Shown one piece after another: positions 1 to 5,501 of a stretch of 6,648 nt of DNA. The position numbers were made by a program, and so were the translations under genes. How positions within the stretch are numbered: the stretch's first letter is position 1; every line of letters begins with the position of its first letter. A model generated the notes under the pieces. It did not search any database and had not been told where the DNA came from. It worked only from the letters and a program-made list of their open reading frames with translations. The stretch is from DASRTE01 sp050743145 (GTDB lineage Bacteria > Actinomycetota > Actinomycetes > Jiangellales > Jiangellaceae), in NCBI GenBank assembly GCA_050743145.1, contig JBOGDU010000018.1:1-6648 (forward strand), read 5' to 3'.

Positions 1-6
1 GGGTGG

Positions 7-24
7 CCCACCTCAGCATGTGGG
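7..24 (-). promoter_or_regulatory. Post-gluB hairpin and probable RBS of the next gene
   Basis: On the minus strand, one base after the gluB stop, CCCAC and GTGGG can pair around an 8-base loop. Inside lies GAGGTG (14 down to 9), a good Shine-Dalgarno match placed about 8 bases from the window edge. In gluABCD operons the permease gene gluC follows the binding-protein gene, so this is probably its ribosome binding site with the start just outside the window. An ATG at 19-17 opens a frame reading MLRWAT, but it precedes the Shine-Dalgarno and is the less likely start. The hairpin is short and could be chance. Confidence 0.35.
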
Positions 25-25
25 G

Positions 26-892
26 TCAGTACCGGTCCACCGCCGGCGGCTCGGGGGTATCGAGCACGGTGCCGGCCGTCGACTCCCAGGCCTCCACCCA
101 GCGGCCGTCCTCGAAGGCCGCCTCGAGGACGTCGTTGATGAAGCTGCGGAAGTCGTCGTCGCCCTTGGTCAGGCCGATCCCGTAGGGCTCCTCCGTGAAC
201 GGCTCGCCGACCAGCTTGAACTCACCGGGGTTCTGGTCGATGAACCCGGACAGGATGACGTTGTCGGTGCTGAGGGCGTCGACCTGGCCGTTACGCAGCG
301 GTTCGAGGCATTCGGAGTACGCACCCGCGGGCACGGTCTCAGCATCGGGGTAGTTGGTACGGATGTTCTCCAGTGGCGTCGAGCCCTCGGCCGAGCACAC
401 GGTCTTGCCGGCGAGGTCGTCGGGCCCGTTGATGTCCGTATTGCTCTCGAGGACCATGATCATCTGGCCGGCCTCGTAGTACGGACCGGCGAAGTCGACC
501 ACCTGCTTGCGGTCGTCGTTGATCGTGTACGTGGCGACCACGATGTCGACCTGGCCGTCCTCGATGAACGGCTCGCGGTTGGCCGAGATCGTCTCGACCC
601 ACTCGATGCCGTCCTCGTCGATGCCGAGCTCACTGGCGATGATCTTGGCGATCTCGACGTCGAACCCGACCGGGACGCCATCGGGACCGACCAGGCCGAA
701 CAGCGGCTGGTCGAACTTGGTACCGACGGTGATCGAGCCCGCCTCCGAGAGGGCGGCCATGGTCGTGCCCTCGGCGAAGGAGGGTTCGTCCTCCGGAGCC
801 GTGGTGGTGTCGTCGTCGTCGTCACCGCACGCCGCCAGGACGAGCGCGGCCGCGGCCGTGCACGCCATGAGGGCGAAGCGTCGTGTGCGCAT
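26..892 (-). CDS. gluB: Polar amino acid (glutamate-type) ABC transporter, substrate-binding lipoprotein
   Basis: This is the extracytoplasmic receptor that captures an amino acid, probably glutamate or a relative, and passes it to the membrane permeases. It has 288 residues, usual for the SBP_bac_3 family. Residues 1-22 form a lipoprotein signal: RTRR, a hydrophobic stretch, then lipobox LAAC with lipidated Cys22. An Asp/Thr-rich linker (GDDDDDTTT) follows. The ligand domain starts near residue 52 (GSITVGTKFDQPLFG) and contains GFDVEIAK, ANREPF (Arg106), ATYTI, VDFAGPYYEAGQ and STDN (Asp210), all typical of GluB-like proteins. Cys166 and Cys195 could form a disulfide. The ATG at 892 is preceded by AGAGAGAGGA with a 7-base gap. 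The gene lies 29 bases behind the ATPase gene on the same strand, so they are probably one operon. The family is clear; the exact substrate is inferred from family and gene order. Confidence 0.93.
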   Translation of the reverse strand: MRTRRFALMACTAAAALVLAACGDDDDDTTTAPEDEPSFAEGTTMAALSEAGSITVGTKFDQPLFGLVGPDGVPVGFDVEIAKIIASELGIDEDGIEWVETISANREPFIEDGQVDIVVATYTINDDRKQVVDFAGPYYEAGQMIMVLESNTDINGPDDLAGKTVCSAEGSTPLENIRTNYPDAETVPAGAYSECLEPLRNGQVDALSTDNVILSGFIDQNPGEFKLVGEPFTEEPYGIGLTKGDDDFRSFINDVLEAAFEDGRWVEAWESTAGTVLDTPEPPAVDRY

Positions 893-898
893 TGTCGG

Positions 899-909
899 TT
901 CCTCTCTCT
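899..909 (-). promoter_or_regulatory. Ribosome binding site of gluB
   Basis: On the minus strand the gap between gluA and gluB carries AGAGAGAGGA, whose AGGA ends 7 bases before the ATG. It is a purine-rich Shine-Dalgarno sequence, in contrast to the promoter-proximal genes here, which lack one. This fits translation of gluB as an internal gene of a gluA-gluB transcript. Confidence 0.6.
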
Positions 910-921
910 GTCGGACGGATC

Positions 922-1695
922 TCAGTGCGGAAGGATCTTGCTGAGGAAGTCTTGCGCCCGGGCACTCTTCGCCGCTGTGAAGAACTCGTCGGGGGCCGCG
1001 CGTTCCACGATCTCGCCTTCGTCCATGAACACGACCCGGTTGGCGGCCTTGCGGGCGAATCCCATCTCGTGGGTCACCACGATCATCGTCATGCCGTCCG
1101 CGGCCAGGGCCGTCATGACGTCCAGGACCTCGTTGATCATCTCGGGGTCGAGCGCCGACGTGGGCTCGTCGAAGAGCATGACCTTGGGATTCATTGCCAG
1201 CGCCCGCGCGATCGCGACCCGCTGCTGCTGTCCGCCGGACAGTTGCGCAGGCAGCTTGGGCGCCTGGTTGGCGACACCCACACGCTCCAGCAGTGCCATG
1301 GCCTCCTGATCGGCCTGTGACTTCGACACGCCCTTGACCCGGGTGGGCCCGAGGGTGACGTTCTGGATGACCGTCTTGTGGGCGAACAGGTTGAACGACT
1401 GGAAGACCATGCCGACGTCGGCGCGCAGTCGCGCCAGGGCCTTGCCCTCCTCGGGCAGCGGCTGACCGTCGAGGGAGATCGTGCCGGAGTCGATCGGCTC
1501 GAGCCGGTTGATCGCACGGCAGAGCGTGGACTTGCCCGACCCGGACGGGCCGATGACGACGACCACCTCGCCCGTGTCGACGGTGAGGTCGATGTCGCGG
1601 AGCACGTGCAGGTCGCCGAAATACTTGTTGACCTTGTCGAGGACGACCAGCGGCGCGCCGCTGTGGCCATTCGTGTCCCCGTTGCTCACGGTCAT
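922..1695 (-). CDS. gluA: Polar amino acid (glutamate-type) ABC transporter, ATP-binding protein
   Basis: This is the cytoplasmic ATPase that powers the importer; 257 residues from the chosen start. All motifs of a complete ABC ATPase are present: Walker A GPSGSGKST (49-57), Q-loop Gln99 in MVFQSFNLF, signature LSGGQQQR (152-159), Walker B VMLFDEP with Glu177, D-loop SALD (180-183) and switch His209 in VVTHEMGFA. GMVFQSFNLFAHKTV and DEPTSALDPEM are typical of the GlnQ/GluA polar amino acid subfamily. I chose ATG 1695 because a TAGGTT -10-like box ends 7 bases before it. An in-frame GTG at 1713 would add six residues (MDRFPR), but that extension would overlap the -10 box. It is the first gene of the operon, divergent from miaB. 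GluA rather than GlnQ is inferred from the gluA-gluB order. Confidence 0.93.
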   Translation of the reverse strand: MTVSNGDTNGHSGAPLVVLDKVNKYFGDLHVLRDIDLTVDTGEVVVVIGPSGSGKSTLCRAINRLEPIDSGTISLDGQPLPEEGKALARLRADVGMVFQSFNLFAHKTVIQNVTLGPTRVKGVSKSQADQEAMALLERVGVANQAPKLPAQLSGGQQQRVAIARALAMNPKVMLFDEPTSALDPEMINEVLDVMTALAADGMTMIVVTHEMGFARKAANRVVFMDEGEIVERAAPDEFFTAAKSARAQDFLSKILPH

Positions 1696-1702
1696 GCGAG
1701 GA

Positions 1703-1708
1703 AACCTA
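1703..1708 (-). promoter_or_regulatory. -10 box of the gluAB operon (leaderless)
   Basis: The minus strand reads TAGGTT, then seven bases, then ATG 1695. This TANNNT hexamer at leaderless spacing predicts transcription starting at or within a base or two of the start codon. No convincing -35 is visible; TGCGGA at 1731-1726 is the best but weak candidate. The box is also what argues against the GTG at 1713 as the start. Confidence 0.5.
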
Positions 1709-1711
1709 TCC

Positions 1712-1725
1712 ACGGTCGAGACCGT
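1712..1725. promoter_or_regulatory. Inverted repeat in the gluA promoter, possible operator
   Basis: ACGGTC-GA-GACCGT is a perfect 6+2+6 inverted repeat lying three bases upstream of the gluA -10 box, in the -35/-10 spacer. A further ACGGTC copy lies at 1745-1750 and an 8-base palindrome GTCCGGAC at 1748-1755, both near the miaB promoter. The position suits a repressor site controlling amino acid uptake, but no regulator is identified and short GC-rich repeats arise by chance. Confidence 0.3.
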
Positions 1726-1768
1726 TCCGCACCGTCATCCGGTCACGGTCCGGACACGACTGGGCGCG

Positions 1769-1774
1769 TACCCT
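1769..1774 (+). promoter_or_regulatory. -10 box of miaB
   Basis: TACCCT (TANNNT type) lies ten bases before the miaB ATG, followed by the G/C-only stretch GGGCCCC. No Shine-Dalgarno fits in the gap, so the mRNA would have no leader or only a few bases. No clear -35 element is seen. Confidence 0.45.
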
Positions 1775-1784
1775 GGGCCCCGAC

Positions 1785-3281
1785 ATGAGCGCACGCACGT
1801 ACGAGGTCCGCACCTTCGGGTGTCAGATGAACGTGCACGACTCCGAGCGGCTGGCCGGGCTGCTCGAGCAGGCGGGCTACGTCGCCGCGCCCGGTGACGG
1901 CCGGGCCGACGTGGTCGTGTTCAACACCTGCGCCGTCCGCGAGAACGCCGACAACAAGCTCTACGGGAACCTCGGACACCTGGCACCGGTCAAGCAGCGC
2001 ACGCCGGGCATGCAGATCGCCGTCGGCGGATGCCTGGCGCAGAAGGACCGCGACACGATCGTGCGGCGCGCGCCCTGGGTCGATGTGGTGTTCGGCACGC
2101 ACAACGTGGGGTCGTTGCCGGCGCTCCTCGAGCGGGCGAGGGTCGAGCGTGAGGCACAGGTCGAGATCGCCGAGGCGCTGGAGGTCTTCCCGTCCACGTT
2201 GCCCTCGAAGCGTGAGAACGCTTATGCAGCCTGGGTGGCGATCAGCGTCGGATGCAACAACACCTGCACCTTCTGCATCGTCCCGGCTCTGCGCGGTCGG
2301 GAGCGCGACCGGCGCCCCGGCGACATCCTCGCCGAGGTCGAGGCGCTCGTCGGCGACGGCGTCGTCGAGGTCACGCTGTTGGGGCAGAACGTCAACGCCT
2401 ACGGGGTCGAGTTCGGCGACCGGTTCGCATTCGCCACGCTGCTTCGGACGGTCGGGTCGGTGGAGGGTCTGGAGCGGCTCCGGTTCACCAGCCCGCACCC
2501 ACGCGACTTCACCGACGACGTCATCACGGCGATGGCCGAGACGCCGGCCGTGACGCCGTCCCTGCACATGCCGTTGCAGTCGGGCTCGGACCGCGTGCTG
2601 CGGGCGATGCGGCGTTCGTACCGCCGCGACCGCTACCTCGGGATCGTGGAGAAGGTCCGGGCAGCGATGCCCGATGCGGCGATCACGACCGACATCATCG
2701 TCGGCTTCCCGGGCGAGACCGACGCCGACTTCGGCGAGACGCTCGACGTGGTCCGCGAGGCACGGTTCGCATCGGCGTTCACGTTCCAGTACTCGAAGCG
2801 GCCCGGCACACCGGCGGCCTCGATGGCCGGGCAGCTGCCCAAGGAAGTCGTCCAGGAACGCTACGAACGCCTGGTGGAGGCGGTCGAGGACGTCGCCTGG
2901 GCCGGGAACCGCGCGTTCGTCGGCACCGATGTCGAGGTCCTCGTGGCCGCGGGTGAGGGTCGTAAGGACGCGGACACCCACCGGATCTCCGGACGCGCGC
3001 GCGACTACCGCCTCGTCCATGTCGCCGTCCCATGCGACGTCGAACCGCCGCGGCCGGGCGACCTGGTGACGGCACGGGTCACGTACGCCGCTCCCCATCA
3101 CCTGGTCGCCGACTCCGCTCTGGACGGAGGGCCGTACGCGGTCCGTCGGACGAGGGCAGGCGACGTCCACGAGAGCGGTTCCGCATCGTCGGCCCGCGCC
3201 GGAAGGGTCATGCTCGGCATGCCGACACCGGGCACACCAGGCCTCCCGGCTGAGCCGGCCCCAGCATGTGGGACCGCCTGA
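1785..3281 (+). CDS. miaB: tRNA-2-methylthio-N6-isopentenyladenosine37 synthase MiaB
   Basis: A radical-SAM methylthiotransferase that adds a methylthio group to C2 of i6A37, giving ms2i6A37 in tRNAs reading UNN codons. It has 498 residues. The N-terminal UPF0004 domain holds the three ligands of the sulfur-donor [4Fe-4S] cluster: Cys13 (TFGCQMN), Cys49 (NTCAVRENA) and Cys83 (GGCLAQ). The radical-SAM CxxxCxxC motif is Cys157, Cys161 and Cys164 (SVGCNNTCTFCIVP). Further marks are LLGQNVNAYG, FTSPHPRDF, HMPLQSGSDRVL and DIIVGFPGET. A TRAM RNA-binding domain lies near 375-445, followed by a Pro/Ala/Gly-rich tail containing LGMPTPGTP. NTCAVRENA and the CNNTC form favour MiaB over RimO. The start is ATG 1785, with TFGCQMN in its usual place. 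Its partner enzyme gene miaA lies 1.3 kb downstream. The stop codon lies in the loop of a hairpin shared with a convergent gene. Confidence 0.97.
   Translation: MSARTYEVRTFGCQMNVHDSERLAGLLEQAGYVAAPGDGRADVVVFNTCAVRENADNKLYGNLGHLAPVKQRTPGMQIAVGGCLAQKDRDTIVRRAPWVDVVFGTHNVGSLPALLERARVEREAQVEIAEALEVFPSTLPSKRENAYAAWVAISVGCNNTCTFCIVPALRGRERDRRPGDILAEVEALVGDGVVEVTLLGQNVNAYGVEFGDRFAFATLLRTVGSVEGLERLRFTSPHPRDFTDDVITAMAETPAVTPSLHMPLQSGSDRVLRAMRRSYRRDRYLGIVEKVRAAMPDAAITTDIIVGFPGETDADFGETLDVVREARFASAFTFQYSKRPGTPAASMAGQLPKEVVQERYERLVEAVEDVAWAGNRAFVGTDVEVLVAAGEGRKDADTHRISGRARDYRLVHVAVPCDVEPPRPGDLVTARVTYAAPHHLVADSALDGGPYAVRRTRAGDVHESGSASSARAGRVMLGMPTPGTPGLPAEPAPACGTA
3246..3258. repeat. Small hairpin in the 3' end of miaB
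   Basis: CCGGC-TGA-GCCGG is a 5-bp stem with a 3-base loop inside the last codons of miaB. The TGA is out of the miaB frame. It precedes a second hairpin around the true stop and may strengthen termination, or it may be chance in GC-rich sequence. Confidence 0.25.
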
Positions 3282-3288
3282 CGCGGTC
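3272..3288. terminator. Bidirectional terminator candidate between convergent genes
   Basis: GACCGC and GCGGTC form a 6-bp GC-rich stem around the 5-base loop CTGAC. The miaB stop TGA (3279-3281) lies in the loop, and the stop of the convergent membrane-protein gene (3287-3289) overlaps the right edge. The two genes are separated by only 5 bases, so any terminator must lie here. There is no T tract on either strand, so it would be a U-less hairpin of the kind often proposed in Actinobacteria. Confidence 0.4.
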
Positions 3289-3769
3289 ACCCGTTCAGGC
3301 GCTCGCGTACCGCGTCGCGCATGCGCACCCTGGCCCGATCAGCGACGGCGAGTGTGGCGATGCCGATGCCTGAGCCGACCAGCAGCGCCGAGACCGGCCT
3401 GGCCTGGTCGGGCACGTGGTCGAACTGCCACCATCCCCTCAAGGCCGCTGCGATCGACAGCCCGGCTACCCCCGCCGAGACGAGGATGCCCTTCCGCCGT
3501 GGACGGGGGACCTCGGGCGCAGGTTGGCTCTGCCACATCGCCGCCGCGCCCATTGCGGCCAAGGCGAGCCCCAGCACGCCGCCGAGCCCACCGAGGTCGA
3601 CCACGGCCGCCGCCAGCCCGGCGGTGATGAGCAGGCGCGCCACGAGCGCGGCGGCGCCCTCATAGCGCAGGGCGGGCAGCCAGGCGATGCTGAGCCCGAT
3701 GCCGGCCAGCCCTACGGCCGCGCCGGCGGCGATGCGTAACGCGTCGCCCGTGTCGATCACGCACGACAT
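3287..3769 (-). CDS. Small multi-pass membrane protein of unknown function
   Basis: I do not recognise a named family. The 160-residue product has five hydrophobic segments, near 13-31, 41-58, 62-79, 95-112 and 126-143, rich in Ala, Gly, Leu and Ile. A basic Pro-rich loop (PRPRRKG, about 88-94) lies between segments 3 and 4, and the C-terminus is strongly basic (DRARVRMRDAVRERLNG), which would put that end in the cytoplasm. A WWQFDH motif (113-118) is the most distinctive stretch. No signal peptide cleavage site is obvious. ATG 3769 is the first start after an in-frame stop; there is no clear Shine-Dalgarno. The gene is convergent with miaB and divergent from the LigB-like gene. Mycobacteria also have a small membrane-protein gene beside miaB, but I cannot show orthology. 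The coherent hydrophobic pattern favours this strand over the open frames opposite. Confidence 0.7.
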   Translation of the reverse strand: MSCVIDTGDALRIAAGAAVGLAGIGLSIAWLPALRYEGAAALVARLLITAGLAAAVVDLGGLGGVLGLALAAMGAAAMWQSQPAPEVPRPRRKGILVSAGVAGLSIAAALRGWWQFDHVPDQARPVSALLVGSGIGIATLAVADRARVRMRDAVRERLNG

Positions 3770-3776
3770 TCGACCA

Positions 3777-3786
3777 CATGATCATG
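3777..3786. promoter_or_regulatory. Palindrome in a divergent promoter
   Basis: CATGATCATG is a perfect 10-base palindrome in the 32-base gap between the divergent membrane-protein and LigB-like genes. It ends three bases before the -10 box of the LigB-like gene. On the minus strand it contains GATCAT (3783-3778), a weak -10-like sequence ending 8 bases before ATG 3769. It is AT-rich compared with its surroundings, as promoters are here. It could be an operator acting on both genes or simply overlapping promoter elements. Confidence 0.35.
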
Positions 3787-3789
3787 AGA

Positions 3790-3795
3790 TAGCCT
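3790..3795 (+). promoter_or_regulatory. -10 box of the LigB-like gene (leaderless)
   Basis: TAGCCT is followed by six bases and then GTG 3802, the textbook spacing of an actinobacterial leaderless promoter. No Shine-Dalgarno is present between the box and the start. This supports GTG 3802 rather than the in-frame GTG at 3808. Confidence 0.55.
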
Positions 3796-3801
3796 CCGGG
3801 C

Positions 3802-4518
3802 GTGCTCGTGTCCGCCGCGGTGTGCCCCCACCCGCCGCTGCTCGTCCCGGAGCTGGCCGGGCAGACCGCAGCAGAGCTCGACGACCTGCGAGCAGCGTGC
3901 CTCGGCGCCGTCGACGCCGTGCGGGCGACCGAGCCGGAACTACTGGTCGTGGTCGGCGCGGGTGACGAGACGCGACGACATCCCGCCGGCACCCGTGGGT
4001 CGTTCGCGTCCTACGGCGTCGACCTGGACGTTGCCCTGCCCGGCGACGAGGCGCCGGATGGCGATGGGCACGACCTACCGCTCGCGCTCGCCGTGGGCGC
4101 GTGGCTGCTCTCGGAGTCGGGTTGGACCGGCCGGGTCGGCGGCCTGGAGGTCGACGGCGCTGCGTCGACCACCGAGTGCCGCAGCCTCGGCGCAGCGGTG
4201 GCACAGGAGGCCGACCGGGTGGGCCTGCTGGTGATGGGCGACGGGTCGGCGCGCCGCTCGACCGAGGCGCCCGGATACCTCGACCCGCGAGCCGAGACGT
4301 TCGACGCCTCGGTCGTGGAGGCGCTGCGCGCCGGAGATCCGGCCGGGTTGCTGGCGATCGGCCCGGATCTGGCCAGGGACCTGCAGGCCGCCGGCCGTGC
4401 GGCTTGGCAGGTGCTGGCCGGAGCGTCGGCGGAGGTGCTGTTCGACGCCGAGGTGGTCTACGACGCGGCGCCCTACGGGGTGGGCTACGTGGTGGCCGTC
4501 TGGGAGCGGCACGGCTGA
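3802..4518 (+). CDS. LigB-fold (class III extradiol dioxygenase-like) protein, probably non-catalytic as dioxygenase
   Basis: A 238-residue protein resembling the LigB/MEMO-type fold, similar in position and N-terminus to an uncharacterised actinobacterial family encoded just before miaA. The N-terminal motif VCPHPPLLVPEL (7-18) keeps the first metal-ligand histidine, His10. After the second strand (ELLVVVGAGDETRRH), active enzymes usually have a His where this protein has GAGDE; His60 lies a few residues later. The GDLSHR-type loop carrying the catalytic His appears here as GDGSARR (146-152), with Ala150 at the His place. The C-terminal region reads YDAAPYGVGY (220-229), without the usual ligand glutamate. 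A binding or structural role is therefore more likely than ring cleavage. GTG 3802 is chosen because of the -10 box six bases upstream. It stands alone between divergent and downstream promoters, next to miaA. The family call is good; the function is unknown. Confidence 0.8.
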   Translation: MLVSAAVCPHPPLLVPELAGQTAAELDDLRAACLGAVDAVRATEPELLVVVGAGDETRRHPAGTRGSFASYGVDLDVALPGDEAPDGDGHDLPLALAVGAWLLSESGWTGRVGGLEVDGAASTTECRSLGAAVAQEADRVGLLVMGDGSARRSTEAPGYLDPRAETFDASVVEALRAGDPAGLLAIGPDLARDLQAAGRAAWQVLAGASAEVLFDAEVVYDAAPYGVGYVVAVWERHG

Positions 4519-4530
4519 GTCGCGCCACCG

Positions 4531-4548
4531 AGGAGCGCAGTCGCTCCT
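4531..4548 (+). terminator. Hairpin after the LigB-like gene, terminator candidate
   Basis: AGGAGCG and CGCTCCT form a perfect 7-bp stem around the 4-base loop CAGT, beginning 12 bases after the stop codon and ending 24 bases before miaA. No T tract follows. It may end the upstream transcript, or stabilise its 3' end, ahead of the separate miaA promoter. Confidence 0.45.
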
Positions 4549-4560
4549 GGCCTCGACTGC

Positions 4561-4566
4561 GACACT
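4561..4566 (+). promoter_or_regulatory. Possible -10 box of miaA
   Basis: GACACT lies six bases before GTG 4573. It keeps the A at position 2 and T at position 6 of TANNNT but lacks the first T. The spacing matches the other leaderless promoters in the window, and no Shine-Dalgarno is seen before the start. Confidence 0.35.
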
Positions 4567-4572
4567 GGGCCG

Positions 4573-5478
4573 GTGCCGATGCTTCCGCCTGTCGTCGCCG
4601 TCGTCGGCCCGACCGCGGCCGGGAAGAGCGACCTCGCCGTCGAGCTCGCGCGGCGCCTGGCGGGCGAGGTCGTCAACGCCGATGCGATGCAGCTCTACCG
4701 CGGCATGGACATCGGGACGGCGAAGCTGACGATGGCTGAGCGGCGCGGCGTTCCGCATCACCTGCTCGACGTCCTCGACGTCGAGCAGACAGCGACCGTG
4801 GCCGAGTTCCAGATGCTGGCCAGAACCGCAGTCGACGGGTGCCGGACCCGCCGGGTGGTGCCGGTGCTGGTCGGAGGCAGCGCGCTGTACGTCCGCGCCG
4901 TCCTGGACCGGTTCGCGTTTCCCGGCACGGATCCCGCGGTGCGCGAACGTCTGGAGGGCGAGCTCGCCGTCGTCGGAGCCCGGGCCATGCATGCGCGACT
5001 TTCCGCGGTGGACCCGGCCGCGGCTGCGTCGATCCTGCCGACGAACGGGCGACGCGTGGTCCGGGCGCTGGAGGTGGTGGAGCTGACCGGGCGGCCGTTT
5101 CCCGCGACGCTGCCGACCAAGGAGTACGCATATCAGGGCGTGGTCCAGGTCGGTCTCGACCTGCCCCGCGACGTGCTCGACCAGCGGATCGAGGCCCGGG
5201 TCGATCGGATGTGGAAGGCCGGGTTCGTCGACGAGGTGCTGAGACTAGAGGCACGGCTGCGTCGCGGTCGGACGGCGGCCCGGGCGCTCGGCTACGCCCA
5301 GGTGCTGGCGTTCCTCGCCGGCGAGACGAGCGAGCAGGAGGCGCGGGAACGCACCGTGTCGGCGACCCGGCGCTTCGCACGCCGCCAGGACTCGTGGTTC
5401 CGCAAGGACCCACGGATCGACTGGCTGCCCCACCAGGCCGCCGATCTCGTCGAGCTCGCGCTGGCCCGGTGCCGGTGA
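4573..5478 (+). CDS. miaA: tRNA dimethylallyltransferase MiaA
   Basis: Transfers the dimethylallyl group from DMAPP to N6 of A37 in tRNAs reading UNN codons, producing the i6A37 substrate of MiaB. It has 301 residues, the usual length. The P-loop is GPTAAGKS (12-19). The family block NADAMQLYRGMDIGTAK (35-51) follows, with the conserved Asp37, then PHHLLDV (62-68), VGGSALYVRAVLDRF, and the C-terminal TRRFARRQDSWFRKDPRIDWL-type block that contacts tRNA. Ala38 stands where many family members have Ser in NADSMQ, a mild change. GTG 4573 has a -10-like hexamer six bases before it; ATG 4579, two codons later, is an equally possible start. A 54-base gap with a hairpin separates it from the LigB-like gene. 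Its stop TGA lies in the centre of a strong dyad at the dapF promoter. Confidence 0.97.
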   Translation: MPMLPPVVAVVGPTAAGKSDLAVELARRLAGEVVNADAMQLYRGMDIGTAKLTMAERRGVPHHLLDVLDVEQTATVAEFQMLARTAVDGCRTRRVVPVLVGGSALYVRAVLDRFAFPGTDPAVRERLEGELAVVGARAMHARLSAVDPAAAASILPTNGRRVVRALEVVELTGRPFPATLPTKEYAYQGVVQVGLDLPRDVLDQRIEARVDRMWKAGFVDEVLRLEARLRRGRTAARALGYAQVLAFLAGETSEQEARERTVSATRRFARRQDSWFRKDPRIDWLPHQAADLVELALARCR

Positions 5479-5486
5479 CCGGCACC
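5468..5486. promoter_or_regulatory. 19-base dyad spanning the miaA stop and dapF promoter
   Basis: GGTGCCGGT-G-ACCGGCACC is a perfect 9+1+9 inverted repeat. As RNA it forms an 8-bp GC-rich hairpin whose loop is the miaA stop codon TGA. It ends one base before the dapF -10 box TACGAT, so it could act as a U-less terminator for miaA, as an operator in the -35/-10 region of dapF, or both. Confidence 0.5.
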
Positions 5487-5487
5487 C

Positions 5488-5493
5488 TACGAT
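5488..5493 (+). promoter_or_regulatory. -10 box of dapF (leaderless)
   Basis: TACGAT, the best TANNNT-type match in the window, lies eight bases before GTG 5502 with no Shine-Dalgarno between. It supports a leaderless dapF mRNA starting at or next to GTG 5502. Confidence 0.5.
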
Positions 5494-5501
5494 CGTCGTC
5501 C

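Noticed and set aside
807..824. Run of GTC triplets as a microsatellite
   Set aside because: It encodes the short Asp run after the lipidated cysteine, a common lipoprotein linker, and is too short to suggest repeat instability.
20..1309. Long plus-strand open frame opposite the gluA and gluB genes
   Set aside because: It is an antisense open frame produced by high GC; the minus strand encodes two complete, motif-rich proteins here.
3251..3253. TGA in another frame near the miaB end, as a sign of a frameshifted C-terminus
   Set aside because: The in-frame tail contains RRTRAGD and LGMPTPGTP, which resemble tails of actinobacterial MiaB proteins, so the frame is intact.
1743..3290. 515-codon minus-strand open frame opposite miaB
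   Set aside because: Its product is Arg/Asp/His-rich with no motif, while the plus strand encodes a complete MiaB with all cluster cysteines.
4839..5501. Upstream extension of the dapF frame through miaA
   Set aside because: The frame is open but reads as an Arg/Gly-rich shadow of miaA. The conserved DapF N-terminus begins only after 5502.
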